Below are positions 43,791 through 52,439 of a stretch of 64,000 nt of DNA, piece by piece. Where the stretch lies: contig NZ_CP079737.1 of NCBI RefSeq assembly GCF_019916025.1, positions 2,232,001 to 2,296,000 of the forward strand, written 5' to 3'. Every line of letters starts with the position of its first letter. The first letter of the stretch is position 1. Below the pieces are notes generated by a model. That model saw only the letters and a program-made list of their open reading frames with translations. It was not told where the DNA came from and did not search any database. A program made the position numbers and the translations under genes. The DNA comes from Paraclostridium bifermentans (GTDB lineage Bacteria; Bacillota; Clostridia; Peptostreptococcales; Peptostreptococcaceae).

Positions 43791-44678
43791 TTACTTAATT
43801 CCAGGTAAGTTCTTTCTTATAACATGCTCTATTGATGTTTTTTCTATATTATGACTATCTGCCAAATAACTTGTCTCTATTATAGCATTACTATCTATAT
43901 CCAAAATATTACGTTTTAAAGTTGGGTAAGTAAACTTATCAGTTATACATAGAATAACTTTTGATTCATTTCCTGAATAACCTCCATATCCTTGTAAATA
44001 TGTTATTGAAATACCTAAATTGTTTACAATATGATTACCTATATCTTCAATTTTGTTAGACATTACTATAATAGATCTACCTTGATTAAAGCCATCTAGT
44101 ATTAAATCCACTAACTTAGTCATCATATATATTACAATTAAAGAAAACATTGCACTTTCAATACTAAGCACTATTGCAGTAACTACTAAAACGATAATAT
44201 TTATACTCATTAAAAATGTAGATACTGGTATTTTAAATTTCTGATTAGCCCATACAGCCAACATTTCACTACCATCTATAGCTCCTCCGAACTTAATTAC
44301 AGTTCCTGCTCCTAATCCTAATGCTACCCCTCCATAAATTACTATTAGTAACTCTGATGTAGTAACTGGTGGAACTGGTGTTAGAAAATATAAAAATGTA
44401 GATGCACAAATGTTAGCCCATAAAGTTTTAAATAAAAATATTCTATCAAATGTTTTTGATGTAAATAGTAAAATTGGTATATTAAATCCAAGTAATAGTA
44501 TAAACATAGGTATCCCCGTTAATGAATGTATTATTACTGATAATGCTGTTGTTCCACTATCAACCATTCCATTTGGAGATAATATAAGTTCAAGCCCCAT
44601 GGCTACAATTAATGATCCAATTGTTATCATTATAAATTCATAAACTGTTCTTATTTTTTTCGCTTTAGCTTTATTCAT
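43791..44678 (-). CDS. YitT-family membrane protein (DUF161/DUF2179)
   Basis: 295 residues. Five to six membrane segments in the first 200 residues, with family blocks GLELILSPNGMVDSGTTALS and GTVIKFGGAIDGSEMLA, then the cytoplasmic DUF2179 domain (GRSIIVMSNKIEDIG, ITYLQGYGGYSGNESKVI). The function of YitT proteins is not established; some clostridial members sit near nutrient-responsive genes. A consensus promoter (TTGAAA, 17 bp, TATAAT) and a perfect CodY box precede it, so nutritional control is likely. Confidence 0.88.
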   Translation of the reverse strand: MNKAKAKKIRTVYEFIMITIGSLIVAMGLELILSPNGMVDSGTTALSVIIHSLTGIPMFILLLGFNIPILLFTSKTFDRIFLFKTLWANICASTFLYFLTPVPPVTTSELLIVIYGGVALGLGAGTVIKFGGAIDGSEMLAVWANQKFKIPVSTFLMSINIIVLVVTAIVLSIESAMFSLIVIYMMTKLVDLILDGFNQGRSIIVMSNKIEDIGNHIVNNLGISITYLQGYGGYSGNESKVILCITDKFTYPTLKRNILDIDSNAIIETSYLADSHNIEKTSIEHVIRKNLPGIK

Positions 44679-44739
44679 TTTATCACCTCTTCTAATTCCT
44701 TATAATTTTATAATCAAATTATTCTGTTTTCATAATTAT

Positions 44740-44768
44740 ATTATATAATAATTTTGTCGAGTTTTCAA
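44740..44768 (-). promoter_or_regulatory. Sigma-A promoter of yitT gene
   Basis: TTGAAA (44768-44763), 17-base spacer, TATAAT (44745-44740) on the minus strand; start near 44733. Confidence 0.75.
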
Positions 44769-44769
44769 G

Positions 44770-44784
44770 AATTTTCTGAAAATT
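44770..44784. promoter_or_regulatory. Perfect CodY box
   Basis: AATTTTCTGAAAATT, 15 of 15 to the CodY consensus AATTTTCWGAAAATT, directly upstream of the -35 of the yitT promoter. The position allows either activation or repression. Confidence 0.7.
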
Positions 44785-45121
44785 GAATGAAATATTTTTT
44801 ATTATTTATTAAAAATCAAGATTTACATATTTTTTATTATGTCAAAAGTATTATTATATATACATATCTCTATATAGTGAAGCTACACCTTTTATTAATA
44901 TATCACTTTTGTTATATTTGTGCATAAGTTCCTTCAAATTTAACAATCTAGTTTAATATAGTAATCATTTGTAAAAATTTTTTAACTTTTCAAACTTAAT
45001 GTTAAGTCTCTATGCTATATATTTTTTTCATTTTAATTCATTAATATCCAAATAAAATTTGCTTTTATTGCGTTCTTAATATACTTGTTAAGTACATTTA
45101 ATATTTCCAGTTTCATCCCCA
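44785..45121. other. AT-rich intergenic stretch without recognised gene
   Basis: Between the divergent yitT and Na/Pi cotransporter genes. I see no open frame with a ribosome site and no recognised RNA. TTAACT/TTAATG/TTAAGT-like words around 44980-45010 resemble the Pho boxes further right. Confidence 0.5.
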
Positions 45122-45181
45122 TTAACAAATTTTTAATGTTTATATAAAATTGTTAAGCTTAAATTTAACATTTTCTTAACA
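45122..45181 (+). promoter_or_regulatory. Two PhoP-box-like direct repeats
   Basis: TTAACA-N5-TTAATG (45122-45138) and TTAACA-N5-TTAACA (45165-45181). The 11-bp period and TTAACA word match the Bacillus PhoP box. They precede the phosphate cotransporter gene by about 95-150 bases. Confidence 0.6.
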
Positions 45182-45274
45182 TAACTTGTCGAATTTTTTG
45201 GTATTATATTATCGTACATAAAAAGTAAGAAAATTGAAAATAAGAAAATTAACATTTCCGAGGAGGGAACAATC

Positions 45275-46912
45275 TTGTCTATATTCATAAGTCTTATTGG
45301 AGGTCTTGGTTTATTCCTTTATGGTATGAACATAATGGGAGAAGGTCTTCAAAAATCAACAGGTCCTAAACTTGAAAAAGCTATAGAGCTTTTAACTAGC
45401 AATGTAGTTATGGGAGTTTTAGTAGGAGCTGTTGTAACTGGTATTATACAAAGTAGTGGAGCTACTACTGTAATGGTAGTTGGATTCGTTAACGCAGGAA
45501 TAATGACTCTATATCAAGCAATAGGTATTATAATGGGAGCAAATATAGGTACTACTGTAACAGCTCAGTTAGTATCTTTTGACGCGAGCATATTTTCATC
45601 TATAGCGTTAGGAATAGGTATTGTTTTATATATGATTGGTTCAAAATCTAAACCACAATTAAAAAACATATCAGAAATCCTTATAGGATTTGCAATACTA
45701 TTTATAGGTATGGAATTTATGAAGGATGCAGTTGCACCTTTATCTGAATATGCATTCTTTAGAAATATGTTAGCAGGACTTGCAACACATCCAATATTAG
45801 CATTACTTGCTGGTTTTGCAATGACTACTTGCTTACAAAGTTCAAGTGCTTCAATGGGTATATTAATTGCTTTATCATCTCAAGGGTTAATGCCATTAGC
45901 TGGTGCATTACCAATTTTATATGGAGATAATATAGGTAGTTGTACTACATCACTTATATCAAGTGTTGGAGCAAATAAAAACGCTAAAAGAGCAGCTTTA
46001 ATGCATTTATGTTTTAACGTAATAGGAACATTATTATTTATGTTAATTTTAAATAAACCTATAACAATGATAGTTACACATTTAGATCCAACTGATACAG
46101 CAAGACAAATAGCTAACTCTCATACTTTATTTAATTTAATAAACGTTATACTATTATTACCTTTCTCTAAGTATATAGTTAAATTAGTTATGTTACTTAT
46201 ACCTGATAAGCCAGGTGAGGAAGAAGAATATGATAGTCATGTAACTAAGTATTTAGATGAAAGAATGTTAGAAACTCCATCTATAGCTTTTGGAAATACA
46301 GTTAGAGAAGCACTTAGAATGGGTAGTAAAGCTAAAAAAAGTTTTACATGTTCTATGAATGCATTACTTGAACATTCTGAAGAAGATGCAAAAACTACTT
46401 TTGAAAAAGAAAAAATACTAGATGAACAACAAAGAAAAGTACTAGATTACCTTATAAAGCTATCTAATAAAACTTTAGATGATAAAATGAGATTTTCTCT
46501 AGATTTATTATTCCACACAGTAAATGATATAGAAAGAGTTGGAGACTTATCAGAAAATATAGCTGAATTAGCTCAGTCATCAATGAAACTTAAAGCTGTT
46601 ATGTCAGATAATGCAAAATCTGAAATAGTGGATATATATGGTAAAGTTTTAGATGCCTACACTTTATCACTTGAGGCAATGAAACAAAATAGTGTAAACC
46701 TTGCAAATGATGTTTTAAAAATAGAAGATGAAGTTGATGCTTTAGATAAATTATATAGAGCTAAACATATGAATAGATTAAATACACATTCTTGTAGTAT
46801 AGACTCTGGAATAATATACTTAGATTTATTAACTAATCTTGAAAGAATTTCAGATCACTCTGCAAGTATAGCTAAAAGAGTTTTAAAAATTAATCAAAAT
46901 CAATCAGCTTAA
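45275..46912 (+). CDS. Na/Pi-cotransporter family protein with PhoU domain
   Basis: 545 residues. The membrane part (1-310) has two repeated Na/Pi signature blocks, TGIIQSSGATTVMVVGF (about 57) and CLQSSSASMGILIA (about 185), each with the QSS motif of NptA/SLC34 proteins. The C-terminal 200 residues are a PhoU-like helical bundle (DIERVGDLSENIAEL, NLERISDHSASIAKR). It imports phosphate with sodium. TTG start with GAGGAGGG upstream. PhoP-like boxes in the leader fit induction under phosphate limitation. It stands alone and ends at a terminator shared with the opp operon. Confidence 0.93.
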   Translation: MSIFISLIGGLGLFLYGMNIMGEGLQKSTGPKLEKAIELLTSNVVMGVLVGAVVTGIIQSSGATTVMVVGFVNAGIMTLYQAIGIIMGANIGTTVTAQLVSFDASIFSSIALGIGIVLYMIGSKSKPQLKNISEILIGFAILFIGMEFMKDAVAPLSEYAFFRNMLAGLATHPILALLAGFAMTTCLQSSSASMGILIALSSQGLMPLAGALPILYGDNIGSCTTSLISSVGANKNAKRAALMHLCFNVIGTLLFMLILNKPITMIVTHLDPTDTARQIANSHTLFNLINVILLLPFSKYIVKLVMLLIPDKPGEEEEYDSHVTKYLDERMLETPSIAFGNTVREALRMGSKAKKSFTCSMNALLEHSEEDAKTTFEKEKILDEQQRKVLDYLIKLSNKTLDDKMRFSLDLLFHTVNDIERVGDLSENIAELAQSSMKLKAVMSDNAKSEIVDIYGKVLDAYTLSLEAMKQNSVNLANDVLKIEDEVDALDKLYRAKHMNRLNTHSCSIDSGIIYLDLLTNLERISDHSASIAKRVLKINQNQSA

Positions 46913-46921
46913 TTATAAACT

Positions 46922-46945
46922 AAAAGACTCCAATTGGAGTCTTTT
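46922..46945. terminator. Bidirectional intrinsic terminator
   Basis: AAAAGACTCCAATTGGAGTCTTTT followed by T run, between converging genes. Confidence 0.88.
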
Positions 46946-47773
46946 TTATTGTCTTAAACTTGGATGATTTCTAGGTATAGATTCTATTAATTTTTTTGTA
47001 TATTCATTTCTAGGATTGGAGTATATACTTTTAGCATATCCCATTTCTACTATTTTACCTTCATTCATAACTATTATTTCGTCACAAAAACATCTAACTA
47101 CATTCAAGTTGTGCGAAATGAACAAATATGTTAAATTAAGTTTTTCTTTTAATTCTAACATCAAATTTAGAATTTGAGATTGAATTGATACATCCAGCGC
47201 TGATGTTGGCTCATCACAGATTATAAACTTGGGTCTCAATGCTAATACCCTCGCAATTGCAATTCTTTGTCTTTGACCTCCACTAAATTCATGTGGATAT
47301 CTATCCATATAACTTTTATCTAATCCGCATAATTCTAATGCTTCTTTAGCAATATCATAGGCATCTTTTTTTTGAATATTTTTGTGCTTCTTAATGCCTT
47401 CCATTATTGTTTTTCCAATACTCATTTTAGGATCTAATGATGAGTATGGATCTTGAAAAATTATTTGCATATCTTTTCTAAGTTCAGTCATTTCTTTTTT
47501 GCTTATATTATTTTTTTTAGATTTATCATATATAGTTTTATTTTCAAATTCAACTTTCCCATCACTAGCCTCTATAAGGTTTAATATACACTTAGACAAT
47601 GTTGATTTTCCACATCCACTTTCTCCAACTAAACCTACTATGCTTCCTCTTTTTATATTAAATGATACATCATCTACAGAGTTTTGAAATTCTCTTTTCC
47701 CAAATACTGAGGTTCTTTTTAAATTATATGCTTTGCTTAAATTACTAACTTTCAATATATAATCATTTTCCAT
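46946..47773 (-). CDS. oppF: Oligopeptide/dipeptide ABC importer ATPase (OppF/DppF)
   Basis: 275 residues. Walker A GESGCGKSTL (about 49), FQDPYSSLDPKMSIG, signature FSGGQRQRIAIARVLAL and Walker B FIICDEPTSALD; the C-terminal ILVMNEGKIVE and NPRNEYTKKLIESIP regions are typical of OppF. It is the last gene of a five-gene peptide or nickel/peptide importer operon (oppA-B-C-D-F order). It forms a heterodimer with the OppD protein encoded 12 bases upstream. Confidence 0.92.
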   Translation of the reverse strand: MENDYILKVSNLSKAYNLKRTSVFGKREFQNSVDDVSFNIKRGSIVGLVGESGCGKSTLSKCILNLIEASDGKVEFENKTIYDKSKKNNISKKEMTELRKDMQIIFQDPYSSLDPKMSIGKTIMEGIKKHKNIQKKDAYDIAKEALELCGLDKSYMDRYPHEFSGGQRQRIAIARVLALRPKFIICDEPTSALDVSIQSQILNLMLELKEKLNLTYLFISHNLNVVRCFCDEIIVMNEGKIVEMGYAKSIYSNPRNEYTKKLIESIPRNHPSLRQ

Positions 47774-47785
47774 AAATAAACCTTC

Positions 47786-48739
47786 CTATCTTAAATCTAT
47801 ATTGAAACAACTTATTTTGTGATTATTTTTTATCTCTTTTAGTTTTGGTCTGTCATTCAAACATTGTTCTATACAATACTCACACCTATTATTGAAGCTA
47901 CACCCATTAGGAATTTTATCTATTGTCGGTACATTTCCTTTTATTGAGTAAAATCTATTGTTAACTAATTCTTCACCTAACCTAGACATAAGCAATCCCT
48001 TTGAATATGGATGCTTTGGATTATCAAAAAATTCATATACATCAGCTTCTTCCACTATTTTACCCAAATACATAACATATACTTTGTCAGCTATCTCTGC
48101 CACTACATCAAGGTCGTGAGTTATAAAAATCACCGACATATTGTATTCTTTACTTATATCCTTTATAAGTTTTAATATTTCCTTTTGAACTGTAACATCT
48201 AGTGCTGTTGTTGGTTCATCTGCTATTAATAACTTTGGTTTTAAAGCTATCGCCATTGCAATCATTATTCTTTGTCTCATACCTCCTGAAAGTTCATGAG
48301 GATACTTTTTTAAAACATCATTAGGATTTTTTATTTTCACCTTTTCTAACAAGTCTATAATAATATGTCTTCTTTCCGTTTTCTTTAAATTAGTGTGTTC
48401 TTTTATAACTTCTCCTATTTGATATTCAACATTAAATAATGGGTTTAAAGCTATCATAGGCTCTTGGAATATCATAGATATTTCCTTTCCTCTTATATCA
48501 CACATATCTTTTTCATTTAAATCCAGTAAATCTCTACCTTCGAATTTAATATTTCCTTCTATATGAGCATTTGCAGAAATTAACTTCATTATAGCTAATG
48601 AAGTTAAGCTTTTTCCACTTCCACTTTCTCCTACTAGAGAGATTATTTCTCCATTTTTGACATCCAAATTTATATCATCTATAGTATAATTTTCATTATT
48701 ATTAAATTTTATTTTTAAATTCTTAACCTCTAATAACAT
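47786..48739 (-). CDS. oppD: Oligopeptide/dipeptide ABC importer ATPase (OppD/DppD)
   Basis: 317 residues. Walker A GESGSGKSLT (about 37), FQEPMIALNPLF, signature LSGGMRQRIMIAMAIAL, Walker B LLIADEPTTALD. The C-terminal tail has the FeS-like cysteine cluster of OppD/DppD proteins (GCSFNNRCEYCIEQCLNDRP). The ATG lies one base after the OppC stop. With OppF it energises uptake through OppB/OppC. Confidence 0.92.
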   Translation of the reverse strand: MLLEVKNLKIKFNNNENYTIDDINLDVKNGEIISLVGESGSGKSLTSLAIMKLISANAHIEGNIKFEGRDLLDLNEKDMCDIRGKEISMIFQEPMIALNPLFNVEYQIGEVIKEHTNLKKTERRHIIIDLLEKVKIKNPNDVLKKYPHELSGGMRQRIMIAMAIALKPKLLIADEPTTALDVTVQKEILKLIKDISKEYNMSVIFITHDLDVVAEIADKVYVMYLGKIVEEADVYEFFDNPKHPYSKGLLMSRLGEELVNNRFYSIKGNVPTIDKIPNGCSFNNRCEYCIEQCLNDRPKLKEIKNNHKISCFNIDLR

Positions 48740-48740
48740 T

Positions 48741-49559
48741 TTATCCCTCCTTATACTCAGGATCTAATTTTTTCTTAAGACCTTCTCCTAAAAAATTGAT
48801 CGCTAAAACAGATATTATTATCATGACTCCTGGAGGAATCCACAACCACCATTCACTTCTTAGTGTTCTCATATTTTGAGCTGCTGTAAGCATATTACCC
48901 CAACTTGGCATTGGAGGTTTTACTCCCATTCCTAAAAAGCTTAATGCTGCTTCCATTAAAATAGCATTAGCCATAGCTAGTGTCATAGCTACTAAAATAC
49001 TTGACATCAAGTTTGGAATTATATGTTTTATTATTATTTCTATATTATTGAATCCAATAGCTTTAGATGCCATTATAAAATCTCTTTCCTTTATAGACAT
49101 AACTTCAGCCCTAACAATTCTTGCTATATCTGTCCATGAAAGTATAGCGATTATTATAATTAAATTCGTTACACTAGGTCCTACTACTGCTGCAAGAGCT
49201 ATTGCTACAATGAAAAAAGGGAAACACATAATAATATCTACAATCCTCATTATTATAGAGTCTACAACTCCTCCAAAGTACCCAGCTGCTAAACCTAAAA
49301 TAACGCCTATTGTAACTTGTATTATAGTTGCAAAAATACCTACCATTAGAGAAACTCTTCCCCCATGTAAAAGTCTTATTAAAACATCACGTCCTAGCTC
49401 ATCTGTTCCTAAAAGATGTTCTGAGTTTGGAGATGCGCTTATATTGAATAAGTCTACAGACGATATATCTTGATTTATAAACAATGGTCCTATAAAAGAC
49501 ACTACTGCTAATATTAATAAAATACTTGCTCCTAGAAAAATCAATTTATTTTTTTTCAT
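48741..49559 (-). CDS. oppC: Oligopeptide/dipeptide ABC importer permease (OppC/DppC)
   Basis: 272 residues from the ATG at 49559, six bases after AGGAGG; the in-frame start at 49580 overlaps oppB and lacks a site. Six membrane segments, an N-terminal OppC-type domain (LFNISASPNSEHLLGTDELGR) and the EAA loop ASKAIGFNNIEIIIKHIIPN. It pairs with OppB to form the membrane channel. Confidence 0.92.
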   Translation of the reverse strand: MKKNKLIFLGASILLILAVVSFIGPLFINQDISSVDLFNISASPNSEHLLGTDELGRDVLIRLLHGGRVSLMVGIFATIIQVTIGVILGLAAGYFGGVVDSIIMRIVDIIMCFPFFIVAIALAAVVGPSVTNLIIIIAILSWTDIARIVRAEVMSIKERDFIMASKAIGFNNIEIIIKHIIPNLMSSILVAMTLAMANAILMEAALSFLGMGVKPPMPSWGNMLTAAQNMRTLRSEWWLWIPPGVMIIISVLAINFLGEGLKKKLDPEYKEG

Positions 49560-49569
49560 ACTATTCCTC

Positions 49570-50535
49570 CTACTTATCATATCTAATTCTTGGATCTATA
49601 ATCGCATATAATATATCTGCAATTAAGTTAGATATCAAAATTATTATAGAAAGAATCATCAAAATCCCCATTATCAAAGAGTAGTCTCTATTTAAAACAG
49701 CCTCATAACTAAGTCTTCCTATACCTGGCCATACAAATACAGTCTCTGTTAAAAGAGCTCCTGAAAATAAAAAAGGTATTTGTAAGCAAATTATAGTAAC
49801 TATAGGTATGAGTGCATTTTTCAACCCATGTCTAAATATAGCCTTGTTTAGACTCAATCCCTTTGATCTAGCCGTAGTTATATAAGCTTTATCTAGTACA
49901 TCTATCATAGATGACCTCGTGTACCTCATAAATGCTGTACTTTGTAAAAATGATAAAACTATACCTGGAAGTATAATATGTTTCAATCCATCAAGCATAG
50001 CTTTAATTCCAGTGTAATCACTTCCTAGAGTTTTCATTCCCGATACAGGTAATAATTTTAAATCAAATGCAAATATTTTTATTAATATAAGACCAAAGAA
50101 AAATGCTGGTATAGAAACCCCTACAAATGATATAGTCGTAAATACTTTATCAAATAAAGTATTTTTCTTTATTGCAGATATAATTCCTATGCCAATTCCT
50201 AATACTATACTTAAGCATAGTGAAAATGTAGCTAATATAACTGTATTCGACATCCTTGAAGCTATTATATCTAAAACTGGCTTTCCATAGTAAATTGAAT
50301 ACCCTAAATCTCCTTTAATTGCCCTTGAAATCCACTTAAAATACTTTATATGAATAGGATCATTATAGCCAATTTTATCTAACATCTCTTTTACTACTTC
50401 TGGTGGTACAGTTGGATCTATCATTGTTGAATATGGATTACCAGGTTGTAAGTGTATAAGAGCAAATATAATTATTGAAATTCCTAGCAAAACTACTACT
50501 GCCGTTAGTAGTCTTTTTATAATATATTTAACCAC
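49570..50535 (-). CDS. oppB: Oligopeptide/dipeptide ABC importer permease (OppB/DppB)
   Basis: 321 residues with six membrane segments; starts MVKYIIKRLLTAVVVLLGIS and has the characteristic HLQPGNPYSTM block and EAA loop TTARSKGLSLNKAIFRHGLKN (about residue 218). It is the second gene of the operon, 70 bases after oppA; that gap holds a hairpin terminator, so it is probably transcribed at a lower level than oppA. Confidence 0.92.
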   Translation of the reverse strand: MVKYIIKRLLTAVVVLLGISIIIFALIHLQPGNPYSTMIDPTVPPEVVKEMLDKIGYNDPIHIKYFKWISRAIKGDLGYSIYYGKPVLDIIASRMSNTVILATFSLCLSIVLGIGIGIISAIKKNTLFDKVFTTISFVGVSIPAFFFGLILIKIFAFDLKLLPVSGMKTLGSDYTGIKAMLDGLKHIILPGIVLSFLQSTAFMRYTRSSMIDVLDKAYITTARSKGLSLNKAIFRHGLKNALIPIVTIICLQIPFLFSGALLTETVFVWPGIGRLSYEAVLNRDYSLIMGILMILSIIILISNLIADILYAIIDPRIRYDK

Positions 50536-50565
50536 TTTAACAACTCCCTTCTATTTTTAAATTTT

Positions 50566-50600
50566 AAAAAAAGTTATCCCTATGAAAGGATAACTTTTTT
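50566..50600 (-). terminator. Intercistronic attenuator between oppA and oppB
   Basis: AAAAAAGTTATCC-CTATGAAA-GGATAACTTTTTT, six bases after the oppA stop. Partial termination here would give more binding protein than transporter. Confidence 0.8.
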
Positions 50601-50605
50601 TAATT

Positions 50606-52279
50606 TTAATCTATATACCAATCTTTTACATTATCGAAATCATTAAATGTATATGGTTTAAAGTCTTTAAGATGAGGGTTATAAGCTTTTCTTATATTTT
50701 GAGAATATAAATATGCCCACGGAACTTCATCATTTAAAAGTTTTCCAAATTGAGAGTATATTTCTTTACGTTGTTTCTGATCAGATACACTTATTCCTTG
50801 TTCTATTAATTTATCTGCTTTTTCATTTTTGAAAGATGATATATTCCATGCAGAGTTTCCTTTTTCATCAGATGCAGATGTAGAATGCCAATAAGGTTTA
50901 GGGTCTGGATCTAATGATAAATTATTACCCATTAGATATAACTCAAAGTCATGATTTGCTACAACCTTATCCATAAGTGCTGTAAATTCCATGTTTTCAA
51001 GTTCCATTTTTACTCCTATATCTTTTAAGTTTGCTTGAATAATTGGAGCTGTCTGCTCTCTTAATTTATTTCCAGTAGGATATGTTAGCTTAACTACTAG
51101 TTCTTTTCCATCTTTATCTTCTACTATACCGTTATTATCTCTATCTTCATACCCAGCTTGTTTTAAAAGTTCCTTTGCTTTGTCTTTATTATATTTGTAA
51201 TTATTTAAAGTTGATTTATCTGGATATGACCATGAACTTGGTAGCATAGGTGTATCTACAACTTGTCCATTTCCTTCTAATAATTTATCTACCATAGCAT
51301 TTCTATCTAAAGCATACATAAATGCTTGTCTTAAATTTTTATCTTGGAATTTTTTATCTCTAAGATTGAATCCCATGTACTGAACTAGGTTACTATCATA
51401 TGATGTAACATCCATACCTTCTGACTCTAGCTCTTTTATATCTTTATTTTTTAGATTCGATGCATCAATAACATCTACTGTTCCATTTAATAGTTCTCCA
51501 GTAGCCGTATCTTCGTTAGTAACCTTTAATATGAACTTTTCTGTTTTTACATCTCCGTCAAAATAGTTATCATTTCTTTTTAACTGAACATCTTGTCCTT
51601 CAGTGAAAGATACTACTTCATATGGACCTGTACCTACTGGTTTTGTAAGTAAATCTTTTTTATCTTTCCATTGAGCTATAGGTACTTCTCCCCATATATG
51701 TTTTGGTATTATACCTATGCTTCCTAAGTTTGTAAGCCCCGGAGAATATGGTTCTGCAAATGTAAATTTAATTGTATTCTTATCAATAACCTCAATACCT
51801 TCTATTTTATCAACACTGCCTTCGTGGTAATCTTTCGCTCCCTTTAATTTTTCAACATAACCATATTTTGACCCTGTATATCCTTTATCAGCTAAACTTG
51901 TGAATGTAAATGCTACGTCATTTGTAGTTAACGTTTTCCCATCACTCCATTTAATATTATCTTTTAACTTAAATGTTATACTTAAGTTATCATCAGATAT
52001 CTCGTATGATTTAGCTAACTCTGGTTTTGGATTTAAATTTTTATCAAAACTTAAAAGTGAGTTATATGTAAGATCTATTACTGCATCATCGTATGTTGTG
52101 TCATTTAACAGTGGATTGAATATTCCTGTAGGTGAACTTGTTAATGCATATACTATACTATCTTTTGATTTTGGTTCTATAGCTTTTCCGGATTCATCCC
52201 CTTTACTACACCCCGTTAAAATACTAATACCTAAAGTAGCTGTCATTACTAAAGATATTATTCTTTTTCTTTTTTTCAA
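50606..52279 (-). CDS. oppA: Peptide-binding lipoprotein (OppA/DppA, SBP family 5)
   Basis: About 557 residues from the TTG at 52279, seven bases after GGAGGG; a TTG at 52294 would put that site in the coding sequence. Signal peptide with lipobox ILTGCSKG, then the SBP_bac_5 fold: TYNSLLSFDKNLNPKPELAKSYE, FKLKDNIKWSDGKTLTTNDV and the GTGPYEVVSFTEG block. It captures peptides (or nickel/peptide complexes) outside the membrane. It is the first gene of the operon and has a sigma-A promoter upstream. Confidence 0.93.
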   Translation of the reverse strand: MKKRKRIISLVMTATLGISILTGCSKGDESGKAIEPKSKDSIVYALTSSPTGIFNPLLNDTTYDDAVIDLTYNSLLSFDKNLNPKPELAKSYEISDDNLSITFKLKDNIKWSDGKTLTTNDVAFTFTSLADKGYTGSKYGYVEKLKGAKDYHEGSVDKIEGIEVIDKNTIKFTFAEPYSPGLTNLGSIGIIPKHIWGEVPIAQWKDKKDLLTKPVGTGPYEVVSFTEGQDVQLKRNDNYFDGDVKTEKFILKVTNEDTATGELLNGTVDVIDASNLKNKDIKELESEGMDVTSYDSNLVQYMGFNLRDKKFQDKNLRQAFMYALDRNAMVDKLLEGNGQVVDTPMLPSSWSYPDKSTLNNYKYNKDKAKELLKQAGYEDRDNNGIVEDKDGKELVVKLTYPTGNKLREQTAPIIQANLKDIGVKMELENMEFTALMDKVVANHDFELYLMGNNLSLDPDPKPYWHSTSASDEKGNSAWNISSFKNEKADKLIEQGISVSDQKQRKEIYSQFGKLLNDEVPWAYLYSQNIRKAYNPHLKDFKPYTFNDFDNVKDWYID

Positions 52280-52325
52280 TGTACATCCCTCCAAAAGTTA
52301 CTCATATTTATGATTTCAGCTTTAA

Positions 52326-52354
52326 ATATTACATTATGCCTAAAATTACGTCAA
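52326..52354 (-). promoter_or_regulatory. Sigma-A promoter of opp operon
   Basis: TTGACG (52354-52349), 17-base spacer, TAATAT (52331-52326) on the minus strand, about 45 bases before the oppA start. Confidence 0.7.
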
Positions 52355-52405
52355 TCTTTATAGTTTTTTTCTATTTTTCGATCTTGTGCGATAGTGTTTA
52401 GCTAT

Positions 52406-52438
52406 AAAAAAGAGCAAATTTTTAAATTTGCTCTTTTT
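52406..52438 (-). terminator. Intrinsic terminator of aminomutase gene
   Basis: AAAAAGAGCAAATTT and AAATTTGCTCTTTTT directly after the stop at 52440. Confidence 0.85.
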
Positions 52439-52439
52439 C

